Part shown: one piece after another, positions 8,698 to 16,684 of the stretch | Layout: each line of letters starts with the position of its first letter | Numbering within the stretch: position 1 is the first letter of the stretch | Assembly: GCA_963783965.1 (NCBI GenBank) | Contig: CAWAPQ010000001.1 | Coordinates: 310,001-374,000, forward strand | Direction: 5' to 3' | DNA: 64,000 nt | DNA from: Bog-473 sp963783965 | GTDB taxonomy: Bacteria > Actinomycetota > Acidimicrobiia > Acidimicrobiales > RAAP-2 | The notes under the pieces: model-generated | What the model saw: the letters and a program-made list of their open reading frames with translations, nothing else | What the model was told of the DNA's origin: nothing | The model's database searches: none | Made by a program: the position numbers and the translations under genes

Positions 8698-8801
8698 AGA
8701 CCGGAGTATGCCCGAGGAATTCCCGACGCGCACCAGCGTTGGATGCCGCGCCTGTGGCCGGCCGCGGATGAATACTGGGGCAGACGCGTAAAGGAGGCGG
8801 C

Positions 8802-9587
8802 GTGCTCGCGCTGGTCATTGTCTCGACGTTCGTGGTTCTGGTGCTCGGCATCCTGGTAGCGGGGCTATTGCGGAGCCATGCCGACATCCTGCGCTCGCTG
8901 CACGAGCTGGGCGCGGGCGTCGGAGACCCCGCCGCCTCGACCCCTGCTGCTGCCGCGGCCGCTGCCCCCGTGACCCTGGTCACCCCCGCGTCGAACCCGG
9001 CGCTCGGTGCGGCCCCGGCCGTTGCCGGTGTCACGCCGACGGGTGACGCCAGGGCCATCGCCGTCGACAACAGCGACGACCTCACGCTGCTCGCGTTCCT
9101 CTCCTCGGGCTGCACAGGCTGCGCCGCCTTCTGGGCCGCGCTGCAGGAGCCGGGACGGGTGCAGCTTCCCGAGCGGACCCGCGTGGTGATCGTCACCAAG
9201 GGTCCCGACCGCGAGGTCCCCGCCGAGGTTCGGGCGCGGGCGACCGGTCGCGTGCCCGTGGTGATGTCCACCGAGGCCTGGCTCGACTACCAGGTCCCGG
9301 GCTCGCCCTTCTTCGTCCTGGTCGACGGGGCCGCCGGCCGCACGGTCGGGCAGGGCGTGGCCAGCCACGTCGGACAGCTGGCCGAACTGGTCCGGCGGGC
9401 CGAACACGACCGCGGGCACGCCGGCGGCACCCGTGGCCGGGGCGAGGGATCTCTCGGCGGACCGGCCCGCGAAGCCGCCGCGGACGAGGTGCTGGCCGCA
9501 GCGGGGATCCTGCCCGGTGACCCGAGCCTCTATCCGCGCACCCTCGAGGACGTCTTCCCGCACGGACCCGCCGTGCCGGCCGAGTAG
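8802..9587 (+). CDS. Membrane-anchored thioredoxin-like protein (MauD-like)
   Basis: A 261-residue protein with an N-terminal membrane anchor (residues 1-24), an Ala/Pro-rich linker and a thioredoxin-like domain from about 85 to 205. The active site is a CxxC, Cys-Thr-Gly-Cys, in SSGCTGCAAFW, and a cis-Pro-like VPGSPFFVLVD segment follows. This is the layout of MauD, the extracytoplasmic thiol-disulfide protein needed to fold the Cys-rich light chain of methylamine dehydrogenase. It begins a five-gene operon with a MauE-like gene and a Cys-rich Tat substrate, which supports disulfide handling for that substrate. It starts at GTG 8802. Confidence 0.75.
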   Translation: MLALVIVSTFVVLVLGILVAGLLRSHADILRSLHELGAGVGDPAASTPAAAAAAAPVTLVTPASNPALGAAPAVAGVTPTGDARAIAVDNSDDLTLLAFLSSGCTGCAAFWAALQEPGRVQLPERTRVVIVTKGPDREVPAEVRARATGRVPVVMSTEAWLDYQVPGSPFFVLVDGAAGRTVGQGVASHVGQLAELVRRAEHDRGHAGGTRGRGEGSLGGPAREAAADEVLAAAGILPGDPSLYPRTLEDVFPHGPAVPAE

Positions 9588-10075
9588 TGGCCACCATCGG
9601 CGCCCACGGCATCACGGCCCGGCTCCCCGACGGCTTCGAAGGGCGCATTTTCGTCCGCCCCGCCGTCGTCGGCGTGACCTACCCGGTCGGGCAGTTCGCC
9701 ACGTTCCCGATCCCCGACGACATCGGCGACTTCGGGAGCGGTGCCGTCACCGCGATGGGGCCCACCGACGTGTTCGCCACCTTGTTCGAGTACGGGCCCG
9801 AGAGCGTGGGCACGGCGCTGTTCGCGCAACAGGGCCGGCCCGGCGCGCTCTCGGAGGCGGACTTCTCGCCCATGGTGTTGCGGCGCGGCCTTCCCGGACA
9901 GTCGGGCACCCAGTGGTTCTTCACCGAGTCGGGCCGGCCCTTCTCCTTCTATGCCGTGCTCGGCAGCCATACCCAGCGGCCCGCACTGGTCCCGCGGGTC
10001 AACACGCTGTTGTCGTCGTTGACGCTGAGCCCGGCCGTGTCGGACCTCCCCGCCGCGAGACCCCTGTGGAACTGA
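9587..10075 (+). CDS. Hypothetical protein in the mau-like operon
   Basis: A 162-residue protein that I do not recognise. It starts at GTG 9587, overlapping the stop codon of the MauD-like gene by one base, and its end overlaps the MauE-like start by 10 nt, so it is clearly part of the operon. No signal peptide, Cys pair or membrane segment is evident. The sequence looks like a compact beta-rich globular protein with ATFPIPDD, TLFEYGPES and TQWFFTESGRPFSFYAVLG. A dedicated partner or chaperone role for the Cys-rich protein is a guess from position only. Confidence 0.7.
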   Translation: MATIGAHGITARLPDGFEGRIFVRPAVVGVTYPVGQFATFPIPDDIGDFGSGAVTAMGPTDVFATLFEYGPESVGTALFAQQGRPGALSEADFSPMVLRRGLPGQSGTQWFFTESGRPFSFYAVLGSHTQRPALVPRVNTLLSSLTLSPAVSDLPAARPLWN

Positions 10076-10629
10076 TCGGCCTGTACCTCGTCGCCTCCGG
10101 CCTGCTCTGCGTGGCCGGGGCGGCCAAGGCGCGGCGACCCGACGACACCGCGCGTGCGCTGGCCTCGCTGCTGCCGGGCCCACCGCCGCTGCGCGTCATG
10201 CGGTGGCTCGTCCGGACCGGCGCGCTGGTGGAGGCCGCGCTCGGCGCCGTGGCCATTGCGGTCCCCCGCCCCGCCACTGCCGCGCTGGTCGCCCTCTCCT
10301 ATGTCTGCTTCTTCGGCGTCGTCGCCGTGGCCCGCCGGCGGGGCGGGGCGCTGGCCACCTGCGGCTGCTTCGGCCGGCCCGACACGCCGCCCACCGCAGT
10401 CCACCTGGTCGTCGATGTCGTGCTGGCCGCCGCCGCGGCCATCGTCGCCGTGGGGGCGCCGCGGCACGGGACGCTGGTGACGCAGCTGGCCCACCAGCCC
10501 GGCGCGGGCGTCCCGCTCCTGTTCGTGAGTGCGGTGGGGCTGTGGCTCACCGCACTGGCGCTCTCCGCTCTGGCGGCGCTGACGGCGGCCAGGCGCCTGT
10601 CGCGCCCCCTCCCGGTGCGCCCCTCGTGA
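10066..10629 (+). CDS. MauE/DoxX-type redox-associated membrane protein
   Basis: A 187-residue protein with four to five hydrophobic helices and the motif TCGCFGRPDTP in the loop after the third helix. This CGCFG signature is characteristic of MauE-family proteins, which work with MauD in making the methylamine dehydrogenase light chain and probably pass electrons to or from extracytoplasmic thiols. GTG 10066 overlaps the upstream gene by 10 nt and the stop overlaps the GTG of the Cys-rich protein by 2 nt. Family membership is seen; the partner is inferred from the operon. Confidence 0.8.
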   Translation: MELIGLYLVASGLLCVAGAAKARRPDDTARALASLLPGPPPLRVMRWLVRTGALVEAALGAVAIAVPRPATAALVALSYVCFFGVVAVARRRGGALATCGCFGRPDTPPTAVHLVVDVVLAAAAAIVAVGAPRHGTLVTQLAHQPGAGVPLLFVSAVGLWLTALALSALAALTAARRLSRPLPVRPS

Positions 10630-12026
10630 GCCTCTCCACCGCACTGGTGGCGCGCACCGCCCACGCGCTCGAGGGACGTTTGTCCCGGCGCAGCCTCATC
10701 AACCGGTCCGCGTTCGTGGGCAGCGCGGTGGCGGTCGGCTCCGGGCTCGACCTGGCCCTCAGACCCGGAACCGCCTACGGGGCAATCTGCGAGTGTGGCA
10801 ATGCCGGCTGTGGCTGCGGCAGCACCTGTTGCTCGGGATTCTCCGAGTTCTGCTGCGCCGTCAGCGGCGCCAACTTCTGCCCGGAGAACACCATCATGGG
10901 CGGCTGGTGGGTGGCGGACAACTCGTCGTACTGCGGCGGCCCCCGGTACTACATGGACTGCAACTCGACCTGCTCCTGCGACAGCGGCTGCAGCGGTGGC
11001 TTCCCCTTCTGCGCGCCGGGCTGCGACCAGACCGGGTGTGGCTGCGGCCAGCTCGGATGCGATTCCTATCTGACGGGGTGCCTCCAGTTCCGTTACGGGC
11101 AATGCAACCAGGACGTGGCGTGCATGGGCCGGATCGTCTGCCGGGTCGTGGCCTGCGTGCCACCCTGGACGGTCGATCCCACGTGCACCACCGCCGTCGC
11201 CGTCGACAACGCCACGGCGGAGCAGAACGAGCCGTGCTGGACCACCGCCCCACCGGCGCCCCTGTGCGCCTCGCCCGCCACCGACTGCCAGGTGGTGGGC
11301 CTGGTCCCGAGCACCGACGGAGGCGGCTACGCCGTCCTCACCGCGTTCGGGCGGTTGTTCGGCTTCGGGGACTTCCCCAACGGCGGTGACGCCTCCGGGC
11401 TCGCACTCGACGCCCCGATCGTGGGGGTGGCGACCTGCACCACGGGGGGCTATTTCCTGGCCGCAGCCGACGGGGGCATCTTCGACTACGGCGGGGCGCC
11501 CTTCCTCGGCTCCATGGGCGGGCAGCCGCTCGACGCGCCGGTGGTCGGCATCGCCGCCTCACCCTCGGGACAGGGGTACTGGCTCGTGGCGGCCGACGGG
11601 GGCATCTTCGACTACGGCGACGCGCTGTTCTACGGCTCCATGGGCGGGCGGCCGCTCAACGCGCCGGTGGTCGGGATGACCCCGACGCCGACCGGCCGGG
11701 GCTATTGGCTGGCGGCCGCCGACGGGGGGATCTTCACCTTCGGCGACGCGTCCTTCTTCGGGTCCATGGGGGGACAGCGCCTCAATGCCCCCGTCGTCGC
11801 CATCGCCGGCACCGCTTCGGGCCAGGGCTACTGGCTCGTGGCGGCCGACGGGGGCATCTTCGCCTACGGGGACGCTCTGTTCGACGGTTCGACCGGTGCC
11901 ATCGAGCTCAACCAGCCCGTGGTGGGCATCGCGCCGTACGGCAACGACGCCGGGTACTGGCTGGTGGCCAAGGACGGCGGGATCTTCGCCTTCGGCGGCG
12001 CACCCTTCCTCGGCTCCCCGGCGTGA
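10626..12026 (+). CDS. Tat-exported Cys-rich protein (methylamine dehydrogenase light-chain-like) fused to six propeller repeats
   Basis: A 466-residue secreted protein. A twin-arginine signal lies at residues 20-50 (SRRSLINRSAFVGSAVAVG). Residues 53-225 hold about 28 cysteines, with Trp94-Trp95 in GGWWVADN followed by GGPRYYMDCNSTCSC. This resembles the disulfide-knotted TTQ-bearing light chain of methylamine dehydrogenase. From about 225 to the end there are six repeats of 42 residues with consensus GYWLVAADGGIFxYGDA then GSMGGxPLNAPVVG, as in a six-bladed propeller. The downstream MauF-like and upstream MauD/MauE-like genes fit export and oxidation of this domain. Whether a tryptophan-derived cofactor forms is unproven. 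The start is GTG 10626. Confidence 0.75.
   Translation: MSLSTALVARTAHALEGRLSRRSLINRSAFVGSAVAVGSGLDLALRPGTAYGAICECGNAGCGCGSTCCSGFSEFCCAVSGANFCPENTIMGGWWVADNSSYCGGPRYYMDCNSTCSCDSGCSGGFPFCAPGCDQTGCGCGQLGCDSYLTGCLQFRYGQCNQDVACMGRIVCRVVACVPPWTVDPTCTTAVAVDNATAEQNEPCWTTAPPAPLCASPATDCQVVGLVPSTDGGGYAVLTAFGRLFGFGDFPNGGDASGLALDAPIVGVATCTTGGYFLAAADGGIFDYGGAPFLGSMGGQPLDAPVVGIAASPSGQGYWLVAADGGIFDYGDALFYGSMGGRPLNAPVVGMTPTPTGRGYWLAAADGGIFTFGDASFFGSMGGQRLNAPVVAIAGTASGQGYWLVAADGGIFAYGDALFDGSTGAIELNQPVVGIAPYGNDAGYWLVAKDGGIFAFGGAPFLGSPA
11290..12020 (+). repeat. Six 42-codon propeller-like repeats
   Basis: Six tandem units encode GYxL..DGGIF..G.A.F.GS.GG..L.APVVG-type blades, beginning with a degenerate copy at GGGYAVLTAFG and ending near the stop codon. 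Unit length is 42 residues. The same module, also six copies, recurs at 62890-63590. Confidence 0.8.
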
Positions 12027-12042
12027 GACGAAGGGAGATCCC

Positions 12043-12816
12043 ATGCATGCGCTGGTGACGCTGGCGGCTGCCCTCGTCGCCGTGGCGGCGGCGGTCCGCT
12101 CGACCTGGTCACCCTGCGGCGTCTCCATGCTGGCCACGGTCACGCCGTTGGCCGAGCAGGGCCGGGGCCACCGCTACCGCACCACGGCGGCCTGGTTCAT
12201 CGCCGGCGGGTCCGCCGGTGGGGCCACACTGGGGCTCGCCATGGCCGCGCTGGCGCTCGGCGTGCGCGCCGCCGCGCCGTCCACCGTCGCCGTGGCCGCG
12301 ACCGCCTGTGCTGCGGCCGTCCTCGCCGCCGGCTCCGACACGCGGTTCGGCCGGTTCCACCTCCCCTTCCACTCCAGGCAGGTCAACGAGCGCTGGCTCG
12401 ACCAATTCCGACCCTGGGTCTACGGCGCGGGATTCGGTTGGCAGATCGGCGCCGGCCTCGTGACCTACATCAAGACGGCCGCGCTCTATCTGACCATCGT
12501 GCTCGCCGCACTGACGGCCGACCCCGTCACGGCGCTGGGTATCGGCGTCCTGTTCGGATTCGTGCGCGGCCTGGCCGTCCTCCTCGGGCGGGGCATCACC
12601 AGCCCGGGCACACTGGCGGCCTTCCACCGGCGCTTCACCGCCGTGGGGCCGGTCGTCCTCGCCGTCGTGGTGGCCGTTGAACTGGCGGTGGCCGTCGCCT
12701 CTGCCGCGGTCCTCTCGCCGTGGGCCGCCGCGGCGCTCGTCCTCCTCAGCGGGGCGGCGGCGGCGGGCGGACGGGCCCGACGGCGCGCGCCGGCAACGGC
12801 GCGGACGTCCGCTTAG
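12043..12816 (+). CDS. Polytopic membrane protein with SPCG motif (CcdA/MauF-like)
   Basis: A 257-residue protein with about six hydrophobic helices. Its N-terminal helix carries RSTWSPCGVSMLATVTPL, reminiscent of the Pro-Cys motif in the first helix of CcdA/DsbD and MauF proteins that move reducing equivalents across the membrane. Only one cysteine of a possible pair is near that motif, so transport of electrons is not certain. It begins at ATG 12043 after AAGGGAG, 16 nt downstream of the Cys-rich gene, and closes the operon. A membrane partner for maturation of the Cys-rich protein is the most economical reading. Confidence 0.65.
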   Translation: MHALVTLAAALVAVAAAVRSTWSPCGVSMLATVTPLAEQGRGHRYRTTAAWFIAGGSAGGATLGLAMAALALGVRAAAPSTVAVAATACAAAVLAAGSDTRFGRFHLPFHSRQVNERWLDQFRPWVYGAGFGWQIGAGLVTYIKTAALYLTIVLAALTADPVTALGIGVLFGFVRGLAVLLGRGITSPGTLAAFHRRFTAVGPVVLAVVVAVELAVAVASAAVLSPWAAAALVLLSGAAAAGGRARRRAPATARTSA

Positions 12817-13214
12817 CCGCTCATGTCCACGGCGTTGACGCGGACGGGGACGATCCGCACGACGACGCGGCGGTCGCCGGGCGCGTCGTGCTCGCGCAGA
12901 TCCGAGTGGTACTTGGCACCGACCCGCTCGGCGAAGGCACGGTCCTCGTCGGGCTCCACCACGGCGGTGCCCCGTATCTCCAGGTAGCGGTACGGGTTCT
13001 GCAGGTCGAGGAGGAGGGCCGTGCAGGCGGGATCGGTCTCGAGGTTCTTCACCTTCTGGCGCCGCGTGTTCAGTGACATGGCGACCTGGTCGTCCTCGGC
13101 CACGAACCACACCTCGGACACCTGGGGGTAGCCGTCCTCGCCGACCGTGGCCAGCGTGAGCACGTCACCCTCGAGGAGGTCGCGGTGGCTGTCGGGAATG
13201 TCGTTGTGAGCCAT
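12813..13214 (-). CDS. Pyridoxamine 5'-phosphate oxidase-like flavin/F420 protein
   Basis: A 133-residue split-barrel protein of the PPOX class, which binds FMN, F420 or haem. The pattern LATVGEDGYPQVSEVWFV, then KVKNLETDPACTALLLD and YRYLEIRGTAVVE, is standard for small actinobacterial members. The exact reaction is unknown. ATG 13214 is chosen over an upstream in-frame codon that would run into the divergent HAD gene. It converges with the preceding membrane protein gene, their stops overlapping by 4 nt, so it is not part of the mau-like operon. Confidence 0.85.
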   Translation of the reverse strand: MAHNDIPDSHRDLLEGDVLTLATVGEDGYPQVSEVWFVAEDDQVAMSLNTRRQKVKNLETDPACTALLLDLQNPYRYLEIRGTAVVEPDEDRAFAERVGAKYHSDLREHDAPGDRRVVVRIVPVRVNAVDMSG

Positions 13215-13257
13215 GCGACGGGTATACCCGGGTTGGAGTGATGCATGCGCGGGGGCC

Positions 13258-14124
13258 ATGGCTGCGGGCCCGGGCGGCGACGCCTACCATCGGCCCATCG
13301 CCTCCGACCGCACGCCCCCCATCCGCCTCTTCCTGGCCGACGTGGACGGGACGCTGGTCACCCAGGACAAGGTCCTCACCGACGACGCCGTCGCCGCGGT
13401 GCAGAGCCTGCGCCGCGCCGGCGTGCTCTTCGCTCTGACCAGTGGCCGGCCGCCGCGCGGCATGGAGATGCTGGTGGAGCCCCTGCAGATCGACACGCCC
13501 ATCGCCGCCTTCAACGGCGGCCTGATGGTGGACAAGGACATGGCGGTCCTGGAGGAGCGCGCCCTGCCCGAGGACCTCGTGCTGCCCGTCGTCGACCACA
13601 TGAAGTCCTTCGACCTCGACGTGTGGCTCTACCGTGGCGCCGACTGGTACGTGCCCGACCCCAAGGCTCCGCACGTCGACCGGGAGGCCTGGACCGTCAA
13701 GTTCGCGCCCAAGGTGCGCAAGACCTTCGACCGGTTGACCGACGGCGTCGTCAAGCTGGTCGGCGTCAGCGATGACCACGACGCCATCGACAACGCCGCA
13801 AGGGCCACGGTGGAGAAGTTCGGCGACCACGTGACGGCGGCGGCCTCCCAGCCCTACTACCTCGACGTCACGCACCCGCAGGCCAACAAGGGTGAGGTCG
13901 CCCTCTACCTGGCCCGGCGCTACGAGCTCGAGCCCGGGGAGATCGCCACCATCGGCGACCAGCCCAACGACATTCTGATGTTCGACCATTCCGGCCTCAG
14001 CATCGCCATGGGCAACGCCGATCCCGAGGCGAAGCAGGCGGCGCACGAGACCTCGCGGAGCAACGAGGAGGAGGGCTTCGCGTACGCGGTCGAGCACTTC
14101 GTGTTGCCCGCCGCCGCCACCTGA
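13258..14124 (+). CDS. HAD-superfamily phosphatase (Cof type)
   Basis: A 288-residue hydrolase with HAD motif I ADVDGTLV (nucleophilic Asp), motif II TSGRPPRG, a cap domain in the middle (residues ~100-200) and motifs III/IV as NKGEVALYL and IGDQPNDILMF. The arrangement is that of Cof-type phosphatases acting on sugar phosphates or cofactors; substrate unknown. The start is uncertain. ATG 13258 gives a short leader before the first strand; a longer form from 13213 would overlap the divergent flavin-protein gene. It converges with dnaB. Confidence 0.85.
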   Translation: MAAGPGGDAYHRPIASDRTPPIRLFLADVDGTLVTQDKVLTDDAVAAVQSLRRAGVLFALTSGRPPRGMEMLVEPLQIDTPIAAFNGGLMVDKDMAVLEERALPEDLVLPVVDHMKSFDLDVWLYRGADWYVPDPKAPHVDREAWTVKFAPKVRKTFDRLTDGVVKLVGVSDDHDAIDNAARATVEKFGDHVTAAASQPYYLDVTHPQANKGEVALYLARRYELEPGEIATIGDQPNDILMFDHSGLSIAMGNADPEAKQAAHETSRSNEEEGFAYAVEHFVLPAAAT

Positions 14125-14143
14125 GGGCCGGCGACCAGCCGGA

Positions 14144-15535
14144 TCAGACGCCGCGGTGGTTCTCGAACCGGGCGTACTGCTTCAAGAACAAAAGGTTGGC
14201 CTTGCCGGTCGGGCCGTTCCTGTGCTTCGCCACTTCGATCAGCGCGTCGTCGGCCCGGTCGATCGGCACCTCGTCGTTGTACTCGGACTCGCGGTAGATG
14301 AAGAGCACGACGTCGGCGTCCTGCTCGAGCGACCCCGACTCGCGGAGGTCCGACAGCTGCGGCGTCTTGTCCTGGCGGGACTCGAGGTTGCGGGAGAGCT
14401 GTGACAGGGCGACCACGGGCACCTCGAGCTCTCGGGCGAGGATCTTGAGGCCACGGCTGATCTCGGCCACCTCGGTCTGACGGTTCTCCGCCCGGCCCCG
14501 GCCGGTCATCAGCTGCAGGTAGTCGACGACGACGATGCCGAGGTCACCCGCCGACTTCTTGAGCCGGCGCGCCCGGGCCCGGATGTCCATGACCGTGACG
14601 TTGGGGTTGTCGTCGATGAAGATCGGCGCCCCCGAGAGCCGCGTGACGGCCATCCCGATTTTGCTCCAGTCCTGCGTGCGGATCCGGCCCGTCTGCAGGC
14701 TCTGCCCGTTCACCTCGGCTTCCGAGGCGAGCAGGCGCTGGGTCAGCTCCAGATGGCCCATCTCCAACGAGAAGAGGAGGGCGGGACGCTGCGACTGCAG
14801 CCCCACGTTGGCCAGGACGCCCAGGGCGAAGCTCGTCTTCCCCATGCCCGGGCGGGCCCCCACGATGTTGAGCGACGACGGCTGGAAGCCGAGCAGGATC
14901 TTGTCCAGCTCGTGGTAGCCGGTCGCCACGCCGGTGATCGCCGAGCCGCGCTGACCCAGCTCCTCAATGCGGTCCAGCCCCGCGCCCAGCAGCTCGTGCA
15001 GCGGCCGCATGGTGTCGGCGGTGCGACGCTCACCGACGTTGAAGACCATCTGTTCCGCTTCGTCGACCGCGGCCTTGACGTCCTCGGGCACCGAGTAGCC
15101 CATGTCCGCGATGTCCCCGGCCACCCCGATGAGCTTGCGCAACAGCGCGTGCTCCTCGACGATCTCCGCGTAGTGGCGTGCGTTGGCGATCGACGGCGTG
15201 TTGGCCAGCAACGAAATGAAGATGGAGCGGTCACCGACCGCCTCCAGCACGCCGGAGCGCTTCAGCTCGTCGGTCACCGTCACCGCGTCGATCGCTTCGC
15301 CGCGCTCCATGAGCGCCTGGATGGCCCCGAAGATGTGGCCGTGCGCCGGCTTGTAGAAGTCCGCCGCCGAGCATTTCTCTATGCCGACCGACGCGGCGTC
15401 GTTGGAGAGCAGCATGGCCCCCAACAGGGACTCCTCGGCCTCGACGTCGTGCGGCGGCACCCGCGTGCCGCTCGGGACGGGGGTGGGAGCCGTCCGGAGG
15501 GGACGGGGGCGGATGTCGTCAAAGGCTTGGACCAC
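14144..15535 (-). CDS. dnaB: Replicative DNA helicase DnaB
   Basis: A 463-residue hexameric replicative helicase that unwinds DNA ahead of the fork. An N-terminal domain (PHDVEAEESLLGAML, residues 28-42) is followed by a RecA-like motor with Walker A GARPGMGKTS (226-235), Walker B IVVVDYLQLM and LSQLSR and DLRESGSLEQDAD motifs. No intein interrupts it, unlike some mycobacterial DnaB. GTG 15535 is the start. It follows rplI on the same strand after 205 nt that contain a perfect DnaA box, so it may have its own regulated promoter. Confidence 0.97.
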   Translation of the reverse strand: MVQAFDDIRPRPLRTAPTPVPSGTRVPPHDVEAEESLLGAMLLSNDAASVGIEKCSAADFYKPAHGHIFGAIQALMERGEAIDAVTVTDELKRSGVLEAVGDRSIFISLLANTPSIANARHYAEIVEEHALLRKLIGVAGDIADMGYSVPEDVKAAVDEAEQMVFNVGERRTADTMRPLHELLGAGLDRIEELGQRGSAITGVATGYHELDKILLGFQPSSLNIVGARPGMGKTSFALGVLANVGLQSQRPALLFSLEMGHLELTQRLLASEAEVNGQSLQTGRIRTQDWSKIGMAVTRLSGAPIFIDDNPNVTVMDIRARARRLKKSAGDLGIVVVDYLQLMTGRGRAENRQTEVAEISRGLKILARELEVPVVALSQLSRNLESRQDKTPQLSDLRESGSLEQDADVVLFIYRESEYNDEVPIDRADDALIEVAKHRNGPTGKANLLFLKQYARFENHRGV

Positions 15536-15586
15536 GGCTCACTCACTCTGCCCGTCGGGGTCTGGGGAACGTAAGGCCCCAATAGG

Positions 15587-15616
15587 TGTGGGTAAGGGAC
15601 GCGTGCGTGTGGATAA
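15587..15616. promoter_or_regulatory. Pair of DnaA boxes upstream of dnaB
   Basis: TGTGGATAA at 15608-15616 is the exact complement of the DnaA box TTATCCACA. TGTGGGTAA at 15587-15595 matches 8 of 9. They are 21 bp apart, two helical turns, and lie 52-81 nt upstream of the dnaB start. Control of dnaB by DnaA is inferred. Confidence 0.6.
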
Positions 15617-15740
15617 GCGGTGCACGAGTGGTCACGCACTGTGGACCGCCAAAAGCGCAAATCGGCACCCCCACATGATGCGCACCCGGTTGTCACAGGG
15701 CGCGGATGCCCCCAGAGGCAGGGCGGGGGATCCTCCCTGG

Positions 15741-16190
15741 TCAGGAGGCGGCCGAAACCTCCACCGTCACGATGGTGGCCACGTCGCGGAACAGTTCGAC
15801 CGTGACCTCGAAGGAACCCGTCTCCTTGATGTGCTCCGGCAGCAGAATGTGCTTGCGGTCCACATCGATGCCCTTGGCGGCCTTGATCGCCTCCACCACG
15901 TCGGCGGGCCCGATCGAGCCGAAGAGGCGCCCGGCCCCCGAGGCCCGGGCGGCGATCGGGATCACGGCCCCGGCCAGCACCGTGGCCTGCGCCTCGGCGG
16001 CACCGCGGTCCTGCGCCTCGCGCTGGTCCCGTCCGCGCCGCATCTGTTCCGCCTGGCCCTCGACGCCCTCGGTGGCCACAATGGCCCGCCCCTCGGGCAG
16101 GAGGAAGTTGCGGGCGAAGCCGCCCGCCACCTTGACGATGTCACCTCGGCGACCGACGCCGGCGACGTCGTCGCGCAGCACGACCCTCAT
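15741..16190 (-). CDS. rplI: 50S ribosomal protein L9
   Basis: A 149-residue protein of the large subunit. The L9 N-terminal signature is clear (MRVVLRDDVAGVGRRGDIVKVAGG, then FARNFLLPEGRA), followed by the connecting helix and the C-terminal domain ending in EVTVELFRDVATIVTVEV. Length is normal. Its ATG overlaps the rpsR stop as ATGA, so translation is coupled within the rpsF-ssb-rpsR-rplI operon. Confidence 0.97.
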   Translation of the reverse strand: MRVVLRDDVAGVGRRGDIVKVAGGFARNFLLPEGRAIVATEGVEGQAEQMRRGRDQREAQDRGAAEAQATVLAGAVIPIAARASGAGRLFGSIGPADVVEAIKAAKGIDVDRKHILLPEHIKETGSFEVTVELFRDVATIVTVEVSAAS

Positions 16191-16684
16191 GCGTCCGCTC
16201 CCGCCTCGGCAGGCTCCACGACGACCTCGACCACCGCCCCGGCCTCGGCATCCGCCACGGCCTGCTCGACGACGGCCACGGCCTCGGCATCCGCCACGGC
16301 TTCGGCCGGCGCGTCCTGGGACGGCCGGTGCCGCGGCGCCTCGGTCGGCACCGAGTCGAGCGTGCGCTCGCCCCGGTCGCGCCCACCGCGCCCGCCCGGG
16401 CGCTCGGTCACCGTGCGCTGGGTGTAGGGGAGGAGCACGAGCTCACGGGCGGTCTTGATGGCCATGGCCAGCGCGCGCTGGTGCTGGGCGCAGTTGCCCG
16501 TCACCCGGCGCGAGCGGATCTTGCCGCGGTCGCTCATGTACTTGCGCAGCATGGGGACGTCCTTGTAGTCGACCCACTCGACCTTGTCGCGGCAGAGCGC
16601 GCAGGGCTTCTTCTTGACCCGCCGACCGAGATCCTTGGGGGCGCGCCGTGACGTCGTCCCGCCGCGCTGGTTGTTCCGTGCCAT
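16187..16684 (-). CDS. rpsR: 30S ribosomal protein S18 with long C-terminal tail
   Basis: A small-subunit protein that pairs with S6. The canonical S18 core is present from residue 1 to about 85, with CALCRDKVEWVDYKDVPMLRKY, RGKIRSRRVTGNCAQHQRAL and LVLLPY. Unusually, the protein continues for roughly 75 residues in an Ala/Glu/Val-rich tail with repeated EAVADAEAVAVVEQ-like units; most S18 proteins end near residue 80. ATG 16684 overlaps the ssb stop by one base and the stop overlaps rplI. The core is certain; the tail's role is unknown. Confidence 0.95.
   Translation of the reverse strand: MARNNQRGGTTSRRAPKDLGRRVKKKPCALCRDKVEWVDYKDVPMLRKYMSDRGKIRSRRVTGNCAQHQRALAMAIKTARELVLLPYTQRTVTERPGGRGGRDRGERTLDSVPTEAPRHRPSQDAPAEAVADAEAVAVVEQAVADAEAGAVVEVVVEPAEAGADA

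Noticed and set aside
8734..8801. A promoter with long leader for the mau-like operon
   Set aside because: Only 68 nt or fewer separate it from the divergent amidohydrolase, and I see no convincing -35/-10 pair.
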